Part shown: piece by piece, positions 35,197 to 44,223 of the stretch | How positions within the stretch are numbered: the stretch's first letter is position 1 | Layout of the letters: each line of letters starts with the position of its first letter | Origin: Calditrichales bacterium | Lineage (GTDB): Bacteria > Calditrichota > Calditrichia > Calditrichales > J004 | Reading direction: 5' to 3' | NCBI GenBank assembly: GCA_015493745.1 | Contig: WGCN01000073.1 | Coordinates: 1 to 56,534 of the forward strand | Length of the DNA: 56,534 nt | Translations under genes and position numbers: made by a program | The notes under the pieces: generated by a model | What the model was told of the DNA's origin: nothing | The model's database searches: none | What the model saw: only the letters and a program-made list of their open reading frames with translations

Positions 35197-35643
35197 ATGG
35201 CGAGTACTTTTTTAAGGAACTTTACGGGATTGCCGGATATTAAAGAGATGTTGGCACAGCCCGACAAAAAATCCGGACAAAAATGGTTTTACCCCATGAG
35301 TGATGCAAAAGATATAATTTTAACCGTACTTCTTGTATTGTTAACCATACAAATTATTGTCTTGTTTTTTTTAAAAAGACTGGTGCAAAACTTTTTTGCC
35401 GTCTTAAAGGATTTGAAAAGAATGCGCGCCTTGTTCATGAGTCACAGTGACGGGGAAAACGTCAATACCATAGCCCCTGTAAGCACCTGCCAAAATTGTA
35501 AATTCCGCCTTACTTTTATGAATGCCCCGTTTAATGATGATCTATCTTTCTCTTACCGTTGCCGTTTAAACGGTTCCATGGTATCTTTACATCATTCATG
35601 TAAAGATTTCCAAACCGCATCATCAAAGTCAGACAGCCGTTAA
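35197..35643 (+). CDS. single-pass membrane protein with a Cys4 cluster
   Basis: A 148-residue protein of unknown function. Residues 39-60 form one transmembrane helix (ILTVLLVLLTIQIIVLFFL); the C-terminal soluble part has four cysteines in C-x2-C (TCQNCKFR), YRCRLNGSMV and HHSCKDF, a pattern suited to zinc or an Fe-S cluster. No good ribosome-binding site precedes any of its ATGs, so the start is uncertain (alternatives at codons 18 and 34). It overlaps the DUF58 gene by one base and is probably its partner. Confidence 0.65.
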   Translation: MASTFLRNFTGLPDIKEMLAQPDKKSGQKWFYPMSDAKDIILTVLLVLLTIQIIVLFFLKRLVQNFFAVLKDLKRMRALFMSHSDGENVNTIAPVSTCQNCKFRLTFMNAPFNDDLSFSYRCRLNGSMVSLHHSCKDFQTASSKSDSR

Positions 35644-36545
35644 TGTACAATATCATTTCCAGTCTTCTCACTCCAAAGCTTATATCGCGCCTGGACAACC
35701 TGGAACTGTTAGCCATGCAGATTGTGGAAGGTTTTATCACAGGCTTGCATACTTCGCCGTTTCATGGTTTTAGTGTGGAATTCAGCGAACACCGCCCCTA
35801 TATGCGTGGTGACGATTTGCGTCATGTGGACTGGAAGGTTCTGGCCCGCAAAGAACGTTATTTCATCAAACAGTATGAAGAAGAAACCAACTTGCGCTGT
35901 CAGATCATTCTGGATATATCACGTTCCATGGCCTTCTCCAGCGGCGATCATATTTCTAAGCTTAACTATTCCAAGGTGCTGACGGCAGCTCTCACTTATA
36001 TTCTTTTACGGCAGCGCGACGCCGTGGGTCTGTTTCTTTTCAGCGATAAAGTACATAAACGCTATCCGGCTAAATCACTGCCGAACTATTTTTATCACCT
36101 GGCGGCGGAAATACAAAAAACGGAAGCCGGGGCCCCAACCATGATCGGAGCGGTTTTACATGATATTGCCGACCGCATCCATCGCCGTTCTCTGGTTATT
36201 CTCATCTCCGATCTTCTTGACGATGCCGACGTTCTTTTAAAAGGAATCCGCCATCTCAAACATAACCAACATGAAATCATTGTTTTTAATATTACCGATC
36301 CGTTGGAACACAGAATGGATATGAAAGGGCAGTTCCTGTTCAGGGATATGGAAAATCCCGCTTTAAAGATTAAGACCGATACAAAATATATCCGCCGGGA
36401 GTATGAAGCCGCCGTTAAAAAGCATTTTGATTTTATCGCCAGAAAACTGCAGGAAATGAATGTCCATTACGTACCGTTGACCACCGCCAATCCGATAGAG
36501 AAAGCCTTAACCCAATATATGCTTTCGCGGAAAAAAATGTACTAA
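35643..36545 (+). CDS. DUF58 domain protein (VWA-like)
   Basis: 300 residues. The DUF58 signature is YMRGDDLRHVDWKVLARKERYFIKQYEEE near residues 54-82, followed by a von Willebrand-A-like segment with the MIDAS-type DISRSMAFSSG. In many bacteria DUF58 proteins are encoded with a MoxR ATPase and VWA membrane proteins; none is adjacent here. The start overlaps the stop of the Cys4 protein (TAATG). Function unknown, probably chaperone-like assembly. Confidence 0.88.
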   Translation: MYNIISSLLTPKLISRLDNLELLAMQIVEGFITGLHTSPFHGFSVEFSEHRPYMRGDDLRHVDWKVLARKERYFIKQYEEETNLRCQIILDISRSMAFSSGDHISKLNYSKVLTAALTYILLRQRDAVGLFLFSDKVHKRYPAKSLPNYFYHLAAEIQKTEAGAPTMIGAVLHDIADRIHRRSLVILISDLLDDADVLLKGIRHLKHNQHEIIVFNITDPLEHRMDMKGQFLFRDMENPALKIKTDTKYIRREYEAAVKKHFDFIARKLQEMNVHYVPLTTANPIEKALTQYMLSRKKMY

Positions 36546-36554
36546 CTTTAAACT

Positions 36555-36583
36555 TTGCTATAACTAAACCTTTGCTTTATATT
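36555..36583 (+). promoter_or_regulatory. promoter for the MerR gene, with a palindrome at its -10
   Basis: TTGCTA (36555-36560), 17 bases and TATATT (36578-36583). The palindrome ATTAC-CTTAA-GTAAT (36581-36595) overlaps the -10 and start region and could be an autoregulatory operator. Confidence 0.6.
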
Positions 36584-36613
36584 ACCTTAAGTAATGGTTA
36601 AAAGAGAGGCCGC

Positions 36614-36982
36614 ATGTTGAAAAATTTAACATACTCCATCGGCCATGTTGCTGAAATGGTGGATGTAAGCCAGTCGACCCTGCGTTACTGGGAGACGGTC
36701 ATCGACCGGCTCAATCCGGTAAAAACGGCGGGCGGCAGCCGGCGATATACGGCACAGGATATTGAGCTTATCCAGAAACTTAAAGTGTTGCTTCATGACG
36801 AAGGATATACCATCAAAGGGGTCAATAAATATCTGGCCACACATCACATTCCTTCCGTTTCAACGGAGGAAAAGACAGGGCCTCCCTCTGTTGATAAGGC
36901 CGCGGACGGGAGAGAACTGTTGGAAAATATCAGAGCCCGTTTACAGGAAATTAAATATATCCTTGAAAATGATGAAGAGTAA
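36614..36982 (+). CDS. MerR family transcriptional regulator
   Basis: 122 residues. The N-terminal winged helix-turn-helix YSIGHVAEMVDVSQSTLRYWE and GGSRRYTAQDIELIQKLKVLL are typical of the HTH_17/MlrA-like MerR subgroup; the C-terminal 45 residues form a short helix with no metal-binding cysteines. The effector is unknown. It is transcribed alone from the promoter at 36555, and the promoter of tRNA-Pro begins three bases after its stop. Confidence 0.9.
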   Translation: MLKNLTYSIGHVAEMVDVSQSTLRYWETVIDRLNPVKTAGGSRRYTAQDIELIQKLKVLLHDEGYTIKGVNKYLATHHIPSVSTEEKTGPPSVDKAADGRELLENIRARLQEIKYILENDEE

Positions 36983-36984
36983 GT

Positions 36985-37013
36985 TTGATTTTTTAGATAT
37001 TCCTTCTTAATTT
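36985..37013 (+). promoter_or_regulatory. promoter for tRNA-Pro(GGG)
   Basis: TTGATT (36985-36990), 17 bases and TAATTT (37008-37013); the predicted start falls one or two bases before the tRNA. Confidence 0.7.
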
Positions 37014-37021
37014 CTGAATCT

Positions 37022-37095
<74 letters not shown>

Positions 37096-37104
37096 CAAAA
37101 CACT

Positions 37105-37130
37105 GGGGCTTTATCAAAGCCCCTTTTTTT
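37105..37130 (+). terminator. terminator of tRNA-Pro(GGG)
   Basis: GGGGCTTT-ATC-AAAGCCCC followed by seven T. The next gene's first ATG follows immediately at 37131. Confidence 0.9.
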
Positions 37131-37829
37131 ATGACTTATATGGAACTAACATATACAATTCTAATACCCGCTTATAATGCCGAAAGCAGCCTCGCCAAAT
37201 TGATCGAGTCTATTTTGCGGCATACTGCTGATTTTAAACCCGAAAAAATTATCGTTGTGGATGACGGATCCGGTGACAACACCGTAACCGCGGCCCGTAA
37301 GCTGCCGGTTGAACTTATTTCCCTGCCGCAAAACAGGGGAAAGGGCGCCGCGCTTAAGGAAGGCTATGCCTATTTTTTAAACCACTGCCGCTCCGGATAT
37401 TTAATTACCCTGGACGCGGATCTGCAACATCCCCCGGAAAATATCGGCGACTTTCTTCAAACAGCCGAAAAGCACAACAGCGCGGTCATTATCGGCCAGC
37501 GTAACTTTACCCCGCCGGCCATGCCTCTTATGCGCGTCCTGTCCAACACCCTGACCTCACAGATTATCAGCGGACTTACCGGTCTCAAAATTCCCGACAG
37601 TCAATGCGGATACCGCATGATCCGCCGGGATGTCCTCTCCCGCCTGGAACTCAGGGAAAACGGTTTTCAATTGGAAAGTGAGTTCTTTTTCCGTTGCAGG
37701 GAATTGAAAGTACGAATAGATTATTGCCCGATCCCAACCGTTTACAACGATTACGGGTCGTCCATGCACCATGTCCGGGACACTCTGAAGTTTATTCAAC
37801 TCATGGGAAGAGAGCTGTTCAAAAGATGA
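37131..37829 (+). CDS. family 2 glycosyltransferase
   Basis: 232 residues, GT-A fold without membrane helices. TILIPAYNAESSLAKLI, IIVVDDGSGDNT, NRGKGAALKEGY and the metal-binding DADLQHPPE are classical GT2 motifs, close to dolichyl-phosphate glucose/mannose synthase-like enzymes. Donor and acceptor are unknown; a polyprenyl-phosphate acceptor is plausible. Two starts are possible, ATG 37131 and ATG 37140; neither has a ribosome-binding site because the tRNA terminator lies directly upstream. Overlaps pcm by four bases. Confidence 0.87.
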   Translation: MTYMELTYTILIPAYNAESSLAKLIESILRHTADFKPEKIIVVDDGSGDNTVTAARKLPVELISLPQNRGKGAALKEGYAYFLNHCRSGYLITLDADLQHPPENIGDFLQTAEKHNSAVIIGQRNFTPPAMPLMRVLSNTLTSQIISGLTGLKIPDSQCGYRMIRRDVLSRLELRENGFQLESEFFFRCRELKVRIDYCPIPTVYNDYGSSMHHVRDTLKFIQLMGRELFKR

Positions 37830-38467
37830 TTTATGCCCGCAAGCAAAAGCAGATGATTACGCGCCTGATGGAGAAGGGGATTAAGGACACAGCTGTTCTT
37901 AAGGCCATGGCTGCTGTTCCGCGGCATGAATTTGTTCAGCCCGGGATGGAATTTCAGGCCTATGATGAAAAGGCCTTGCCGATCGGTTTTGACCAAACCA
38001 TCTCCCACCCCTATACCGTGGCGTTGATGACCCAGACCCTGCAGGTAACCCCGCATAAGCGTATCCTGGAAATCGGCACCGGTTCGGGCTATCAGGCGGC
38101 GGTGTTATGCAGCATGGGAGCCCGGGTTTTCACCGTGGAACGTATCGGCCCCCTGGCACGACGGGCCGCTGAAAAATTAAGTGCAATGGGCTTCCGTTTT
38201 CTCTCCCGGACGGGGGACGGCAGCATGGGCTGGACAACATACGCCCCATATGACGGCATCATCGTCACCGCCGGAGCCCCCGTTTCGCCGACCTCTCTTT
38301 TGGATCAGCTTACCGAAGGCGGCCGTTGTGTTATTCCCATCGGCTCCGAAGAGGGACAGATGCTGACCCTTTTTATCCGGGCGGGCGATGAATTGAAAAA
38401 GATTGAAATTGAACCCCTCTCCTTTGTCCCCCTGATTGGCAAGGATGGCTGGAACACATCGAAGTAA
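37826..38467 (+). CDS. pcm: protein-L-isoaspartate O-methyltransferase
   Basis: Repairs isoaspartyl residues with S-adenosylmethionine. 213 residues. VPRHEFVQPGMEFQAYDEKALPIG and QTISHPYTVALMTQ precede the SAM motif ILEIGTGSGYQAAVL, and the end has PLIGKDGW. ATG 37826 overlaps the glycosyltransferase stop; an in-frame start 132 bases earlier lies within that gene. Confidence 0.94.
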   Translation: MIYARKQKQMITRLMEKGIKDTAVLKAMAAVPRHEFVQPGMEFQAYDEKALPIGFDQTISHPYTVALMTQTLQVTPHKRILEIGTGSGYQAAVLCSMGARVFTVERIGPLARRAAEKLSAMGFRFLSRTGDGSMGWTTYAPYDGIIVTAGAPVSPTSLLDQLTEGGRCVIPIGSEEGQMLTLFIRAGDELKKIEIEPLSFVPLIGKDGWNTSK

Positions 38468-38476
38468 AAGGAATAA

Positions 38477-39361
38477 ATGCGTATGTACCTGAGAGTTTTT
38501 TTAGTTGGCATGGCCATGGGTGTGGCCAATATCATCCCCGGTGTTAGCGGGGGCACCATCGCCGTTGTATTTGGGATCTATGAAAAACTGATGCACGCCC
38601 TGGGGAATTTCCTTACCGACAAGGAAAACCGCCGCCGCCATATAACCTTTCTGGGGGTGCTGTTTACCGGCTCCCTGGTGGCAATCATAGCCCTGGCCGG
38701 CTTATTGAAATGGGCCTTCAATAACTATCCGCTGATCACCGTCTACTTTTTTATGGGTCTGATCCTGGGCAGTATACCGGTGGTTCTCAAGGTACATCAT
38801 GACATGAAACCGACCGTGAGCCGTATTTCCGCCTTTTTAACCGGACTGGTTTTTGTTGTGCTTCTGGCTCTGTATCAAACCCACGGTTCCGAAGGTAGCT
38901 TAGTTACCGATTTCAGCACATACACACTCTCCGACTATCTTTACTTTGCTTTCGCCGGACTTATAGCCGCCTCGGCCATGATCATTCCCGGAGTAAGCGG
39001 TTCCTTTATTTTGATTCTTTTAGGGGTTTACTGGACCGTGCTCGGTGCGCTAAGCGGTCTTTTTCCGCTGCTTCTCGAACAGGGCATCAGAGGAGAAGCC
39101 TGGCCGCGTCTGGTTATTCTAGGTTCGCTGTTTTTGGGAGTTGTGGCCGGTATTCTGGGATTTTCCCGGATCATGGATTATCTGCTAAAAAGGTTTCCCG
39201 CCCAAACCATGTATGCCATTCTGGGATTGATTATAGGATCGCTCTACCAGATATATCCCGGTATGGAGATGTCAGTTAACGGCTTCATGGCCATGATCAG
39301 TTTGGTGTTGGGATTTATTATTTCCATTAAATTTTCGGCCGATGATTCCTCTTCCGGTTGA
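38477..39361 (+). CDS. DUF368 membrane protein (PopT-type polyprenyl-phosphate translocase)
   Basis: 294 residues with about eight to nine transmembrane helices. The two family motifs NIIPGVSGGTIAVVFGIYE (near residue 18) and MIIPGVSGSFILILLGVY (near 172) mark the two inverted halves. DUF368 proteins were recently shown in other bacteria to recycle undecaprenyl phosphate across the membrane. It fits beside a GT2 enzyme that may use such a carrier. Its stop codon is part of the -35 box of the following tRNA promoter. Confidence 0.9.
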   Translation: MRMYLRVFLVGMAMGVANIIPGVSGGTIAVVFGIYEKLMHALGNFLTDKENRRRHITFLGVLFTGSLVAIIALAGLLKWAFNNYPLITVYFFMGLILGSIPVVLKVHHDMKPTVSRISAFLTGLVFVVLLALYQTHGSEGSLVTDFSTYTLSDYLYFAFAGLIAASAMIIPGVSGSFILILLGVYWTVLGALSGLFPLLLEQGIRGEAWPRLVILGSLFLGVVAGILGFSRIMDYLLKRFPAQTMYAILGLIIGSLYQIYPGMEMSVNGFMAMISLVLGFIISIKFSADDSSSG

Positions 39362-39386
39362 TTTATATATATTAGCTTCTTAAATT
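39358..39386 (+). promoter_or_regulatory. promoter for tRNA-Pro(CGG)
   Basis: TTGATT (39358-39363), 17 bases and TAAATT (39381-39386), identical hexamers and spacing to the tRNA-Val promoter. The -35 overlaps the stop codon of the DUF368 gene. Confidence 0.7.
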
Positions 39387-39400
39387 GCCATTCTTTAATT

Positions 39401-39474
39401 CGGGGTGTGGCGTAGCCTGGTAGCGCGCACCGTTCGGGACGGTGAGGTCGGAGGTTCAAATCCTCTCACCCCGA
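39401..39474 (+). tRNA. tRNA-Pro(CGG)
   Basis: Acceptor CGGGGTG (39401-39407) pairs with CACCCCG (39467-39473), discriminator A. The anticodon stem CACCG/CGGTG holds loop TTCGGGA with anticodon CGG. No terminator follows; the next gene starts about 30 bases later. Confidence 0.97.
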
Positions 39475-39504
39475 CATTTTTCATTTCAAAGATTCAGTCT
39501 TACC

Positions 39505-40992
39505 TTGACAGATTATATCTTTCCCCAAAATATAGCGGATTGGCAAACCCTGGGTATGTTTTTTCTTACCCTGGGCGTAGTGTTGGCCCTGGCCGAAGGG
39601 CTGAAGAAATATCTGCATTTATCCGATGAGTTTTCCAGAAAATTTGTCCATGTCGCCGTCGGCATGTTGGTTTGGATCTATGCCACCTATCTGGAAACCC
39701 CCAATGTCATAATTTTTGCCAGCCTAAGCTTTACCCTGATCAATTTTCTCGTTTTAAAGTTCAATCTGCTTCCGGCGCTGGCCACGGAACGTATTTCCTA
39801 CGGTACCGTTTTTTACCCGCTAACCATTGCCATCAGCGCCTGGTTTTTCTGGGAGCGGGATAAAAATATTTTTTATATTTCCGTTTGGGTGCTGGCCATC
39901 GCCGACGCTCTGGCGGCATGGGTCGGGCAATCGGTGAAAAAACCTTTTATTCTAAAGGTATGGCATGACAGCAAAAGCCTTCAGGGCGCCTTGGCCATGT
40001 TTACCGCCTCATCGCTAATCGTTTATTTTATCTACGATATCAACGGAGGCTACACTTCGTCCGTGCCGCTCCTGGTAACGGCTGTCGTGGCCGGTGTGTT
40101 TATTATGCTCGCCGAGCTCATTTCCATAAAGGGTTCCGATAATTTCAGTGTCGTATTGGCGGCGGCATTTATTCTTTCGGCTTTGAATCAGGGCTCCGAT
40201 GCCGCGCAAATGCAATTCGTCTGGGCCACGCTGATCGGCCTTCTGTTTGTGATTGCCATCGTGACCGCCAGATTACTCACACCGGAGGGGGGGGTGGCCA
40301 CCTATCTGATGGCTATCGTTATTTTCGGCGTGGGCGGCTGGAGCTGGACCGTTCCGCTGCTGGTCTTTTTCTTCAGCTCAAGCGCGCTGAGTTATTTTAA
40401 ACATGGCTACAAAAAGCAGTTTAAGGAACAATTTGAAAAGTCATCCCGGCGTGACGGGCATCAGGTGTTTGCCAACGGGGGCATCGCTTTATTGATCGCC
40501 CTGATCTACTATCTGTCACCGCAGCCTTATCTTTACTTTCTCTATCTAACCGCCCTGGCGGCTGCCAATGCCGATACCTGGGCCACGGAGCTGGGCGTGT
40601 TAAGTCCGCGCCCCCCGCGCCTTATTACCACAATGGAAACCGTGGAAAAAGGACGCTCCGGCGCTGTTTCTTTTACCGGTTTTGCCGCCTCACTGGCGGG
40701 CAGTCTGGTGGTTGTGGCTGCCGCTTTTCTCTTTATGCCTCTCCAGACCATGTCTTTTTTCTTTCTGGCGGCCTTTGTCAGCGGTTTTTTCTCATCCCTG
40801 GCCGACAGTATTTTGGGCGCAACCCTTCAGGCGCAATTCCGTTTAGCCAACGGCAGGCTCACGGAAAAAGATGCTAATGGCAGCCTGCCCCTTGTTTCCG
40901 GATGGCGCCGGATGAACAACGACTGGGTTAACTTTCTATCCATCTCCATGGCAACCCTGTTTTGCTGGTTTCTTATTTCGCTTCTATCTTAA
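39505..40992 (+). CDS. fused dolichol/phytol kinase-like and DUF92 (VTE6-like) membrane protein
   Basis: About 495 residues, polytopic. The N-terminal half has VTE5/dolichol-kinase signatures ([45 protein letters not shown]). The C-terminal half from about residue 250 is DUF92/COG1836: [29 protein letters not shown] and [16 protein letters not shown]. In plants VTE5 phosphorylates phytol and VTE6 phosphorylates phytyl phosphate, so the fusion could make an isoprenyl diphosphate in two steps; substrate unknown. TTG 39505 is the first start outside the tRNA, with no clear ribosome-binding site; ATG 39556 is an alternative. Confidence 0.82.
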   Translation: MTDYIFPQNIADWQTLGMFFLTLGVVLALAEGLKKYLHLSDEFSRKFVHVAVGMLVWIYATYLETPNVIIFASLSFTLINFLVLKFNLLPALATERISYGTVFYPLTIAISAWFFWERDKNIFYISVWVLAIADALAAWVGQSVKKPFILKVWHDSKSLQGALAMFTASSLIVYFIYDINGGYTSSVPLLVTAVVAGVFIMLAELISIKGSDNFSVVLAAAFILSALNQGSDAAQMQFVWATLIGLLFVIAIVTARLLTPEGGVATYLMAIVIFGVGGWSWTVPLLVFFFSSSALSYFKHGYKKQFKEQFEKSSRRDGHQVFANGGIALLIALIYYLSPQPYLYFLYLTALAAANADTWATELGVLSPRPPRLITTMETVEKGRSGAVSFTGFAASLAGSLVVVAAAFLFMPLQTMSFFFLAAFVSGFFSSLADSILGATLQAQFRLANGRLTEKDANGSLPLVSGWRRMNNDWVNFLSISMATLFCWFLISLLS

Positions 40993-41000
40993 TGAGTACA

Positions 41001-41029
41001 TTGCTATGTTTTAGCATTCTTTTTAACTT
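41001..41029 (+). promoter_or_regulatory. promoter for leuS
   Basis: TTGCTA (41001-41006), 17 bases and TAACTT (41024-41029), predicting a leader of about 35 bases before leuS. Confidence 0.5.
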
Positions 41030-41070
41030 CTTTTTTTATTAAAAAAATACAAAGCAACAAAGGACATCCG

Positions 41071-43701
41071 ATGGCATATCCCTTCACTGAAATTGAGAAA
41101 AAATGGCAACGGTACTGGGCCGAAAATAAAACGTTTAAGACGCCGGACACTTTTGATCCCGACCAGAAGAAATTTTATGTGCTGGATATGTTTCCCTATC
41201 CCAGTGGCTCCGGGCTGCATGTTGGCCACCCGGAAGGTTATACGGCTACGGATATCATCGCCCGCTATAAACGTTTTAAAGGATATAATGTGTTACATCC
41301 CATGGGTTGGGACGCCTTTGGCCTGCCCGCGGAACAATACGCGATTGAAACCGGCACCCATCCGCGGGTAACCACCGAAAAAAATATAAACCGTTTCCGG
41401 CAACAACTCCAGGCCATTGGTTTTTCCTATGACTGGGACAGGGAAGTTAACACGACCGATCCCGCATACTACAAATGGACCCAATGGATTTTTGTGCAGC
41501 TTTATAAAAAGGGGCTGGCCTATCTTGCGGATGTACCGGTGAACTGGTGCCCGGAACTGGGAACGGTTTTAGCCAATGAAGAAATTATTGACGGCAAGAG
41601 CGAACGGGGCGGTCATCCCGTCTACCGCCGCCCCATGCGCCAGTGGATGCTTAGAATCACCGAGTATGCCGAGCGTCTGTTAAATGATCTTGATGAACTC
41701 GACTGGCCGGAAAGTACCAAAGAGATGCAGCGCAACTGGATCGGCAAATCCGAAGGGGCCGAGGTGGATTTTAAAGTTGAAGGACATGACCAACTTATCC
41801 GTGTATTTACCACACGTCCCGATACATTGTTTGGAGCCACCTATATGGTTCTGGCACCGGAGCATCCGCTGGTGCATGAAATCACCACGGACGAACAACG
41901 CCCGGCGGTGGAAAGCTACATCAGGGAGGCATCCCGGAAAAGTGATCTGGAAAGAACCGATCTGGCCAAGGAGAAGAGCGGGGTGTTTACCGGAAGCTAT
42001 GCCCTTAATCCGGTAAATAATAAAAAAATACCGGTTTGGATTGCCGACTATGTGCTGAGCAGTTACGGAACGGGCGCCATTATGGCCGTTCCAGCCCAGG
42101 ATGAGCGGGATTATGCTTTTGCCGAGAAATTCGACTTGCCGATTATCCGCACGGTTCAACCGCCGGAAGGTTTCGAAGGAAAAGCCTATACAGGTGACGG
42201 TCCGGCCATAAACAGTTCTTTCCTGAACGGCCTGGGTGTTAAAGAGGCGAAGGAAAAAATGATCGTCTGGCTGGAAGAACAGGGCAGTGGTCAGCGTAAA
42301 GTAAATTATAAGCTGCGCGACTGGCTCTTCAGCCGCCAGCGCTATTGGGGAGAACCCTTTCCCGTTTTGCATGATGGCAAAGGGCATACCAGTGTCGTCG
42401 ATGAAGCGGAACTGCCCGTGCCCCTTCCGGAGATGGAGGATTTTAAGCCCCGGCCGGTAAAGGAGAACGAAACCGAACCGCAGCCGCCGCTATCCCGGGC
42501 GCCGGAATCGTGGAAGTATTATGAAAAGGACGGAGTGGTTTACCGGCGTGAGTTTAACACCATGCCCCAATGGGCCGGTTCCTGCTGGTACTATTTACGC
42601 TATATTGATCCTCATAATGATGAAAAGCTGATCGACCCCGAAAAAGAAAAATACTGGATGAATGTCGATTTATACGTGGGGGGCGCCGAACATTCCGTGC
42701 TTCATCTGCTTTATGCCCGTTTTTGGCACAAAGTTTTATATGATCTCAAGGTTGTTTCCACCAAAGAGCCGTTTAAAAAACTTGTACATCAGGGAATGAT
42801 ACTGGGCGAAACCGAATATACGGTCTACAAGAAGAAAGACGGCCGCTATGTATCCTTTGACTATGTAAGCACCCTCAGCCCGGAAGAGCTGGAAAACCAG
42901 GGGATTCAGGCTGAACGTATTGATGAAAGCCTGATCGTTAAGAGCGGTGACTTCTTTGTGTTGGCCGAGGATAAAAATATCCGGGTGGATGCCCGTTCCT
43001 TTAAAATGAGCAAAAGCCGCGGTAATGTGATCAATCCCGATGACATTATCCGTCAATACGGCGCGGACGCCTTGCGTATGTATGAAATGTTCATGGGGCC
43101 CCTGGAGGCGATGAAACCCTGGAGCATGAGCGGTGTGGAAGGAATCAGCCGTTTCCTGAACCGCTTATGGCGCCTGTTCATCGATGAAGATACGGATACG
43201 CTTTCTTCCAAAATCAGAAAGGAGATCCGGGCCGATGCCGGCCAGTTGCGGGTTTTACATCAAACCATAAAAAAAATCACCGAAGATATCGAGAACCTGA
43301 GATTTAATACGGCCATTTCCGCGATGATGATATTTGTTAATGAAGCCAATAAATGGCCGGAACTGCCGCTGGATGTCATGAAAACATTTTTAATTCTTGT
43401 AAACCCGTTTGCACCGCACATCAGCGAGGAGATCTGGCAGAGGTTAAATCTTGAAGATATTTTAGCCCGTCAACACTGGCCGCAGTACAATCCGCAATTA
43501 CTGGAGGTGGATGAAGTGGAATGGGTTATTCAGATAAATGGAAAAATCCGCGAGAAGATAAAAGCCTCTAAAAAGATACCACGGGAAACTATGGAACAAA
43601 TGGCCCGGCAACAGGGACGCATACCATCATTGCTTGCCGGAAAAACCATACGCAAGATCATTGTGGTTCCCGGAAAGCTGGTCAATATCGTGGCCAATTA
43701 A
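41071..43701 (+). CDS. leuS: leucyl-tRNA synthetase
   Basis: Charges tRNA-Leu. 876 residues. Class I HIGH motif in [10 protein letters not shown] near residue 50, [16 protein letters not shown]1 editing domain ([19 protein letters not shown]), the leucine-specific insertion before KMSKSRGN (about 645-650), and the C-terminal tail [17 protein letters not shown] lies about six bases before the ATG. Transcribed alone, with a terminator at 43739. Confidence 0.98.
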   Translation: MAYPFTEIEKKWQRYWAENKTFKTPDTFDPDQKKFYVLDMFPYPSGSGLHVGHPEGYTATDIIARYKRFKGYNVLHPMGWDAFGLPAEQYAIETGTHPRVTTEKNINRFRQQLQAIGFSYDWDREVNTTDPAYYKWTQWIFVQLYKKGLAYLADVPVNWCPELGTVLANEEIIDGKSERGGHPVYRRPMRQWMLRITEYAERLLNDLDELDWPESTKEMQRNWIGKSEGAEVDFKVEGHDQLIRVFTTRPDTLFGATYMVLAPEHPLVHEITTDEQRPAVESYIREASRKSDLERTDLAKEKSGVFTGSYALNPVNNKKIPVWIADYVLSSYGTGAIMAVPAQDERDYAFAEKFDLPIIRTVQPPEGFEGKAYTGDGPAINSSFLNGLGVKEAKEKMIVWLEEQGSGQRKVNYKLRDWLFSRQRYWGEPFPVLHDGKGHTSVVDEAELPVPLPEMEDFKPRPVKENETEPQPPLSRAPESWKYYEKDGVVYRREFNTMPQWAGSCWYYLRYIDPHNDEKLIDPEKEKYWMNVDLYVGGAEHSVLHLLYARFWHKVLYDLKVVSTKEPFKKLVHQGMILGETEYTVYKKKDGRYVSFDYVSTLSPEELENQGIQAERIDESLIVKSGDFFVLAEDKNIRVDARSFKMSKSRGNVINPDDIIRQYGADALRMYEMFMGPLEAMKPWSMSGVEGISRFLNRLWRLFIDEDTDTLSSKIRKEIRADAGQLRVLHQTIKKITEDIENLRFNTAISAMMIFVNEANKWPELPLDVMKTFLILVNPFAPHISEEIWQRLNLEDILARQHWPQYNPQLLEVDEVEWVIQINGKIREKIKASKKIPRETMEQMARQQGRIPSLLAGKTIRKIIVVPGKLVNIVAN

Positions 43702-43738
43702 TTTATATGATATAAGCATATTTCACTCACAGATTCGA

Positions 43739-43771
43739 AGCCCGGTATAAAATATTTACCGGGCTTTTTTT
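43739..43771 (+). terminator. terminator of leuS
   Basis: AGCCCGGTA (43739-43747) pairs with TACCGGGCT (43757-43765), followed by a run of seven T. Confidence 0.9.
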
Positions 43772-43993
43772 ATTTCAATTCATTTTTTCCAAAACGGACT
43801 TTCCACACAAATACAAAGAAAACAGCCACTTACAGTCAACATTAACAATACATATTGTTATATAATATATATTATGTAAACTTAGATGTGGTAAACTGTG
43901 TATATTGTGTGTATCTTTAAGGCGTGCTTTAGATTATTGATCCGCCCTTCCCCGGGTTATGTTGTTTTATATTTTATTCTGGAGGATTCTGCA
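43772..43993. other. AT-rich region upstream of the small orphan gene
   Basis: Very AT-rich, with ACAAT-ACAT-ATTGT and an extended TATAATATATATTA stretch near 43850-43875. A promoter is expected here (e.g. TTGTTA near 43854 with TAAACT 16 bases on), but the low complexity makes any single choice unreliable. Base composition differs from flanking genes. Confidence 0.35.
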
Positions 43994-44203
43994 ATGATGG
44001 ACAAAGATCAAATGTCGGTTGAGTTTGCAAAAATATTTTTTAATGCGCACCCCGAAAAGCTTTCCGATGATCCGGAAAAAGCTTTTGATTCAATTAATAA
44101 TGTTCAGAAAATGTATAAGAAAAAATTGTACAAGGAGCTGCACAATAAAAACGAAAAATTTGTAGACCGCTACTTTGAAGATAAATCGGATAAATATCTG
44201 TAA
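43994..44203 (+). CDS. small orphan protein, 69 residues
   Basis: A soluble, highly charged, mostly helical protein (MMDKDQMSVEFAKIFF .. KKKLYKELHNKNEKF), not recognised. GGAGG about nine bases upstream of ATG 43994 (or the adjacent ATG 43997) supports translation. It has a long AT-rich leader, and a perfect intrinsic terminator for its strand lies at 44242-44291, inside the convergent gene. Monocistronic expression of a small protein with dedicated signals suggests it is real. Confidence 0.6.
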   Translation: MMDKDQMSVEFAKIFFNAHPEKLSDDPEKAFDSINNVQKMYKKKLYKELHNKNEKFVDRYFEDKSDKYL

Positions 44204-44223
44204 AAACGAACAGACTTTTGTAT

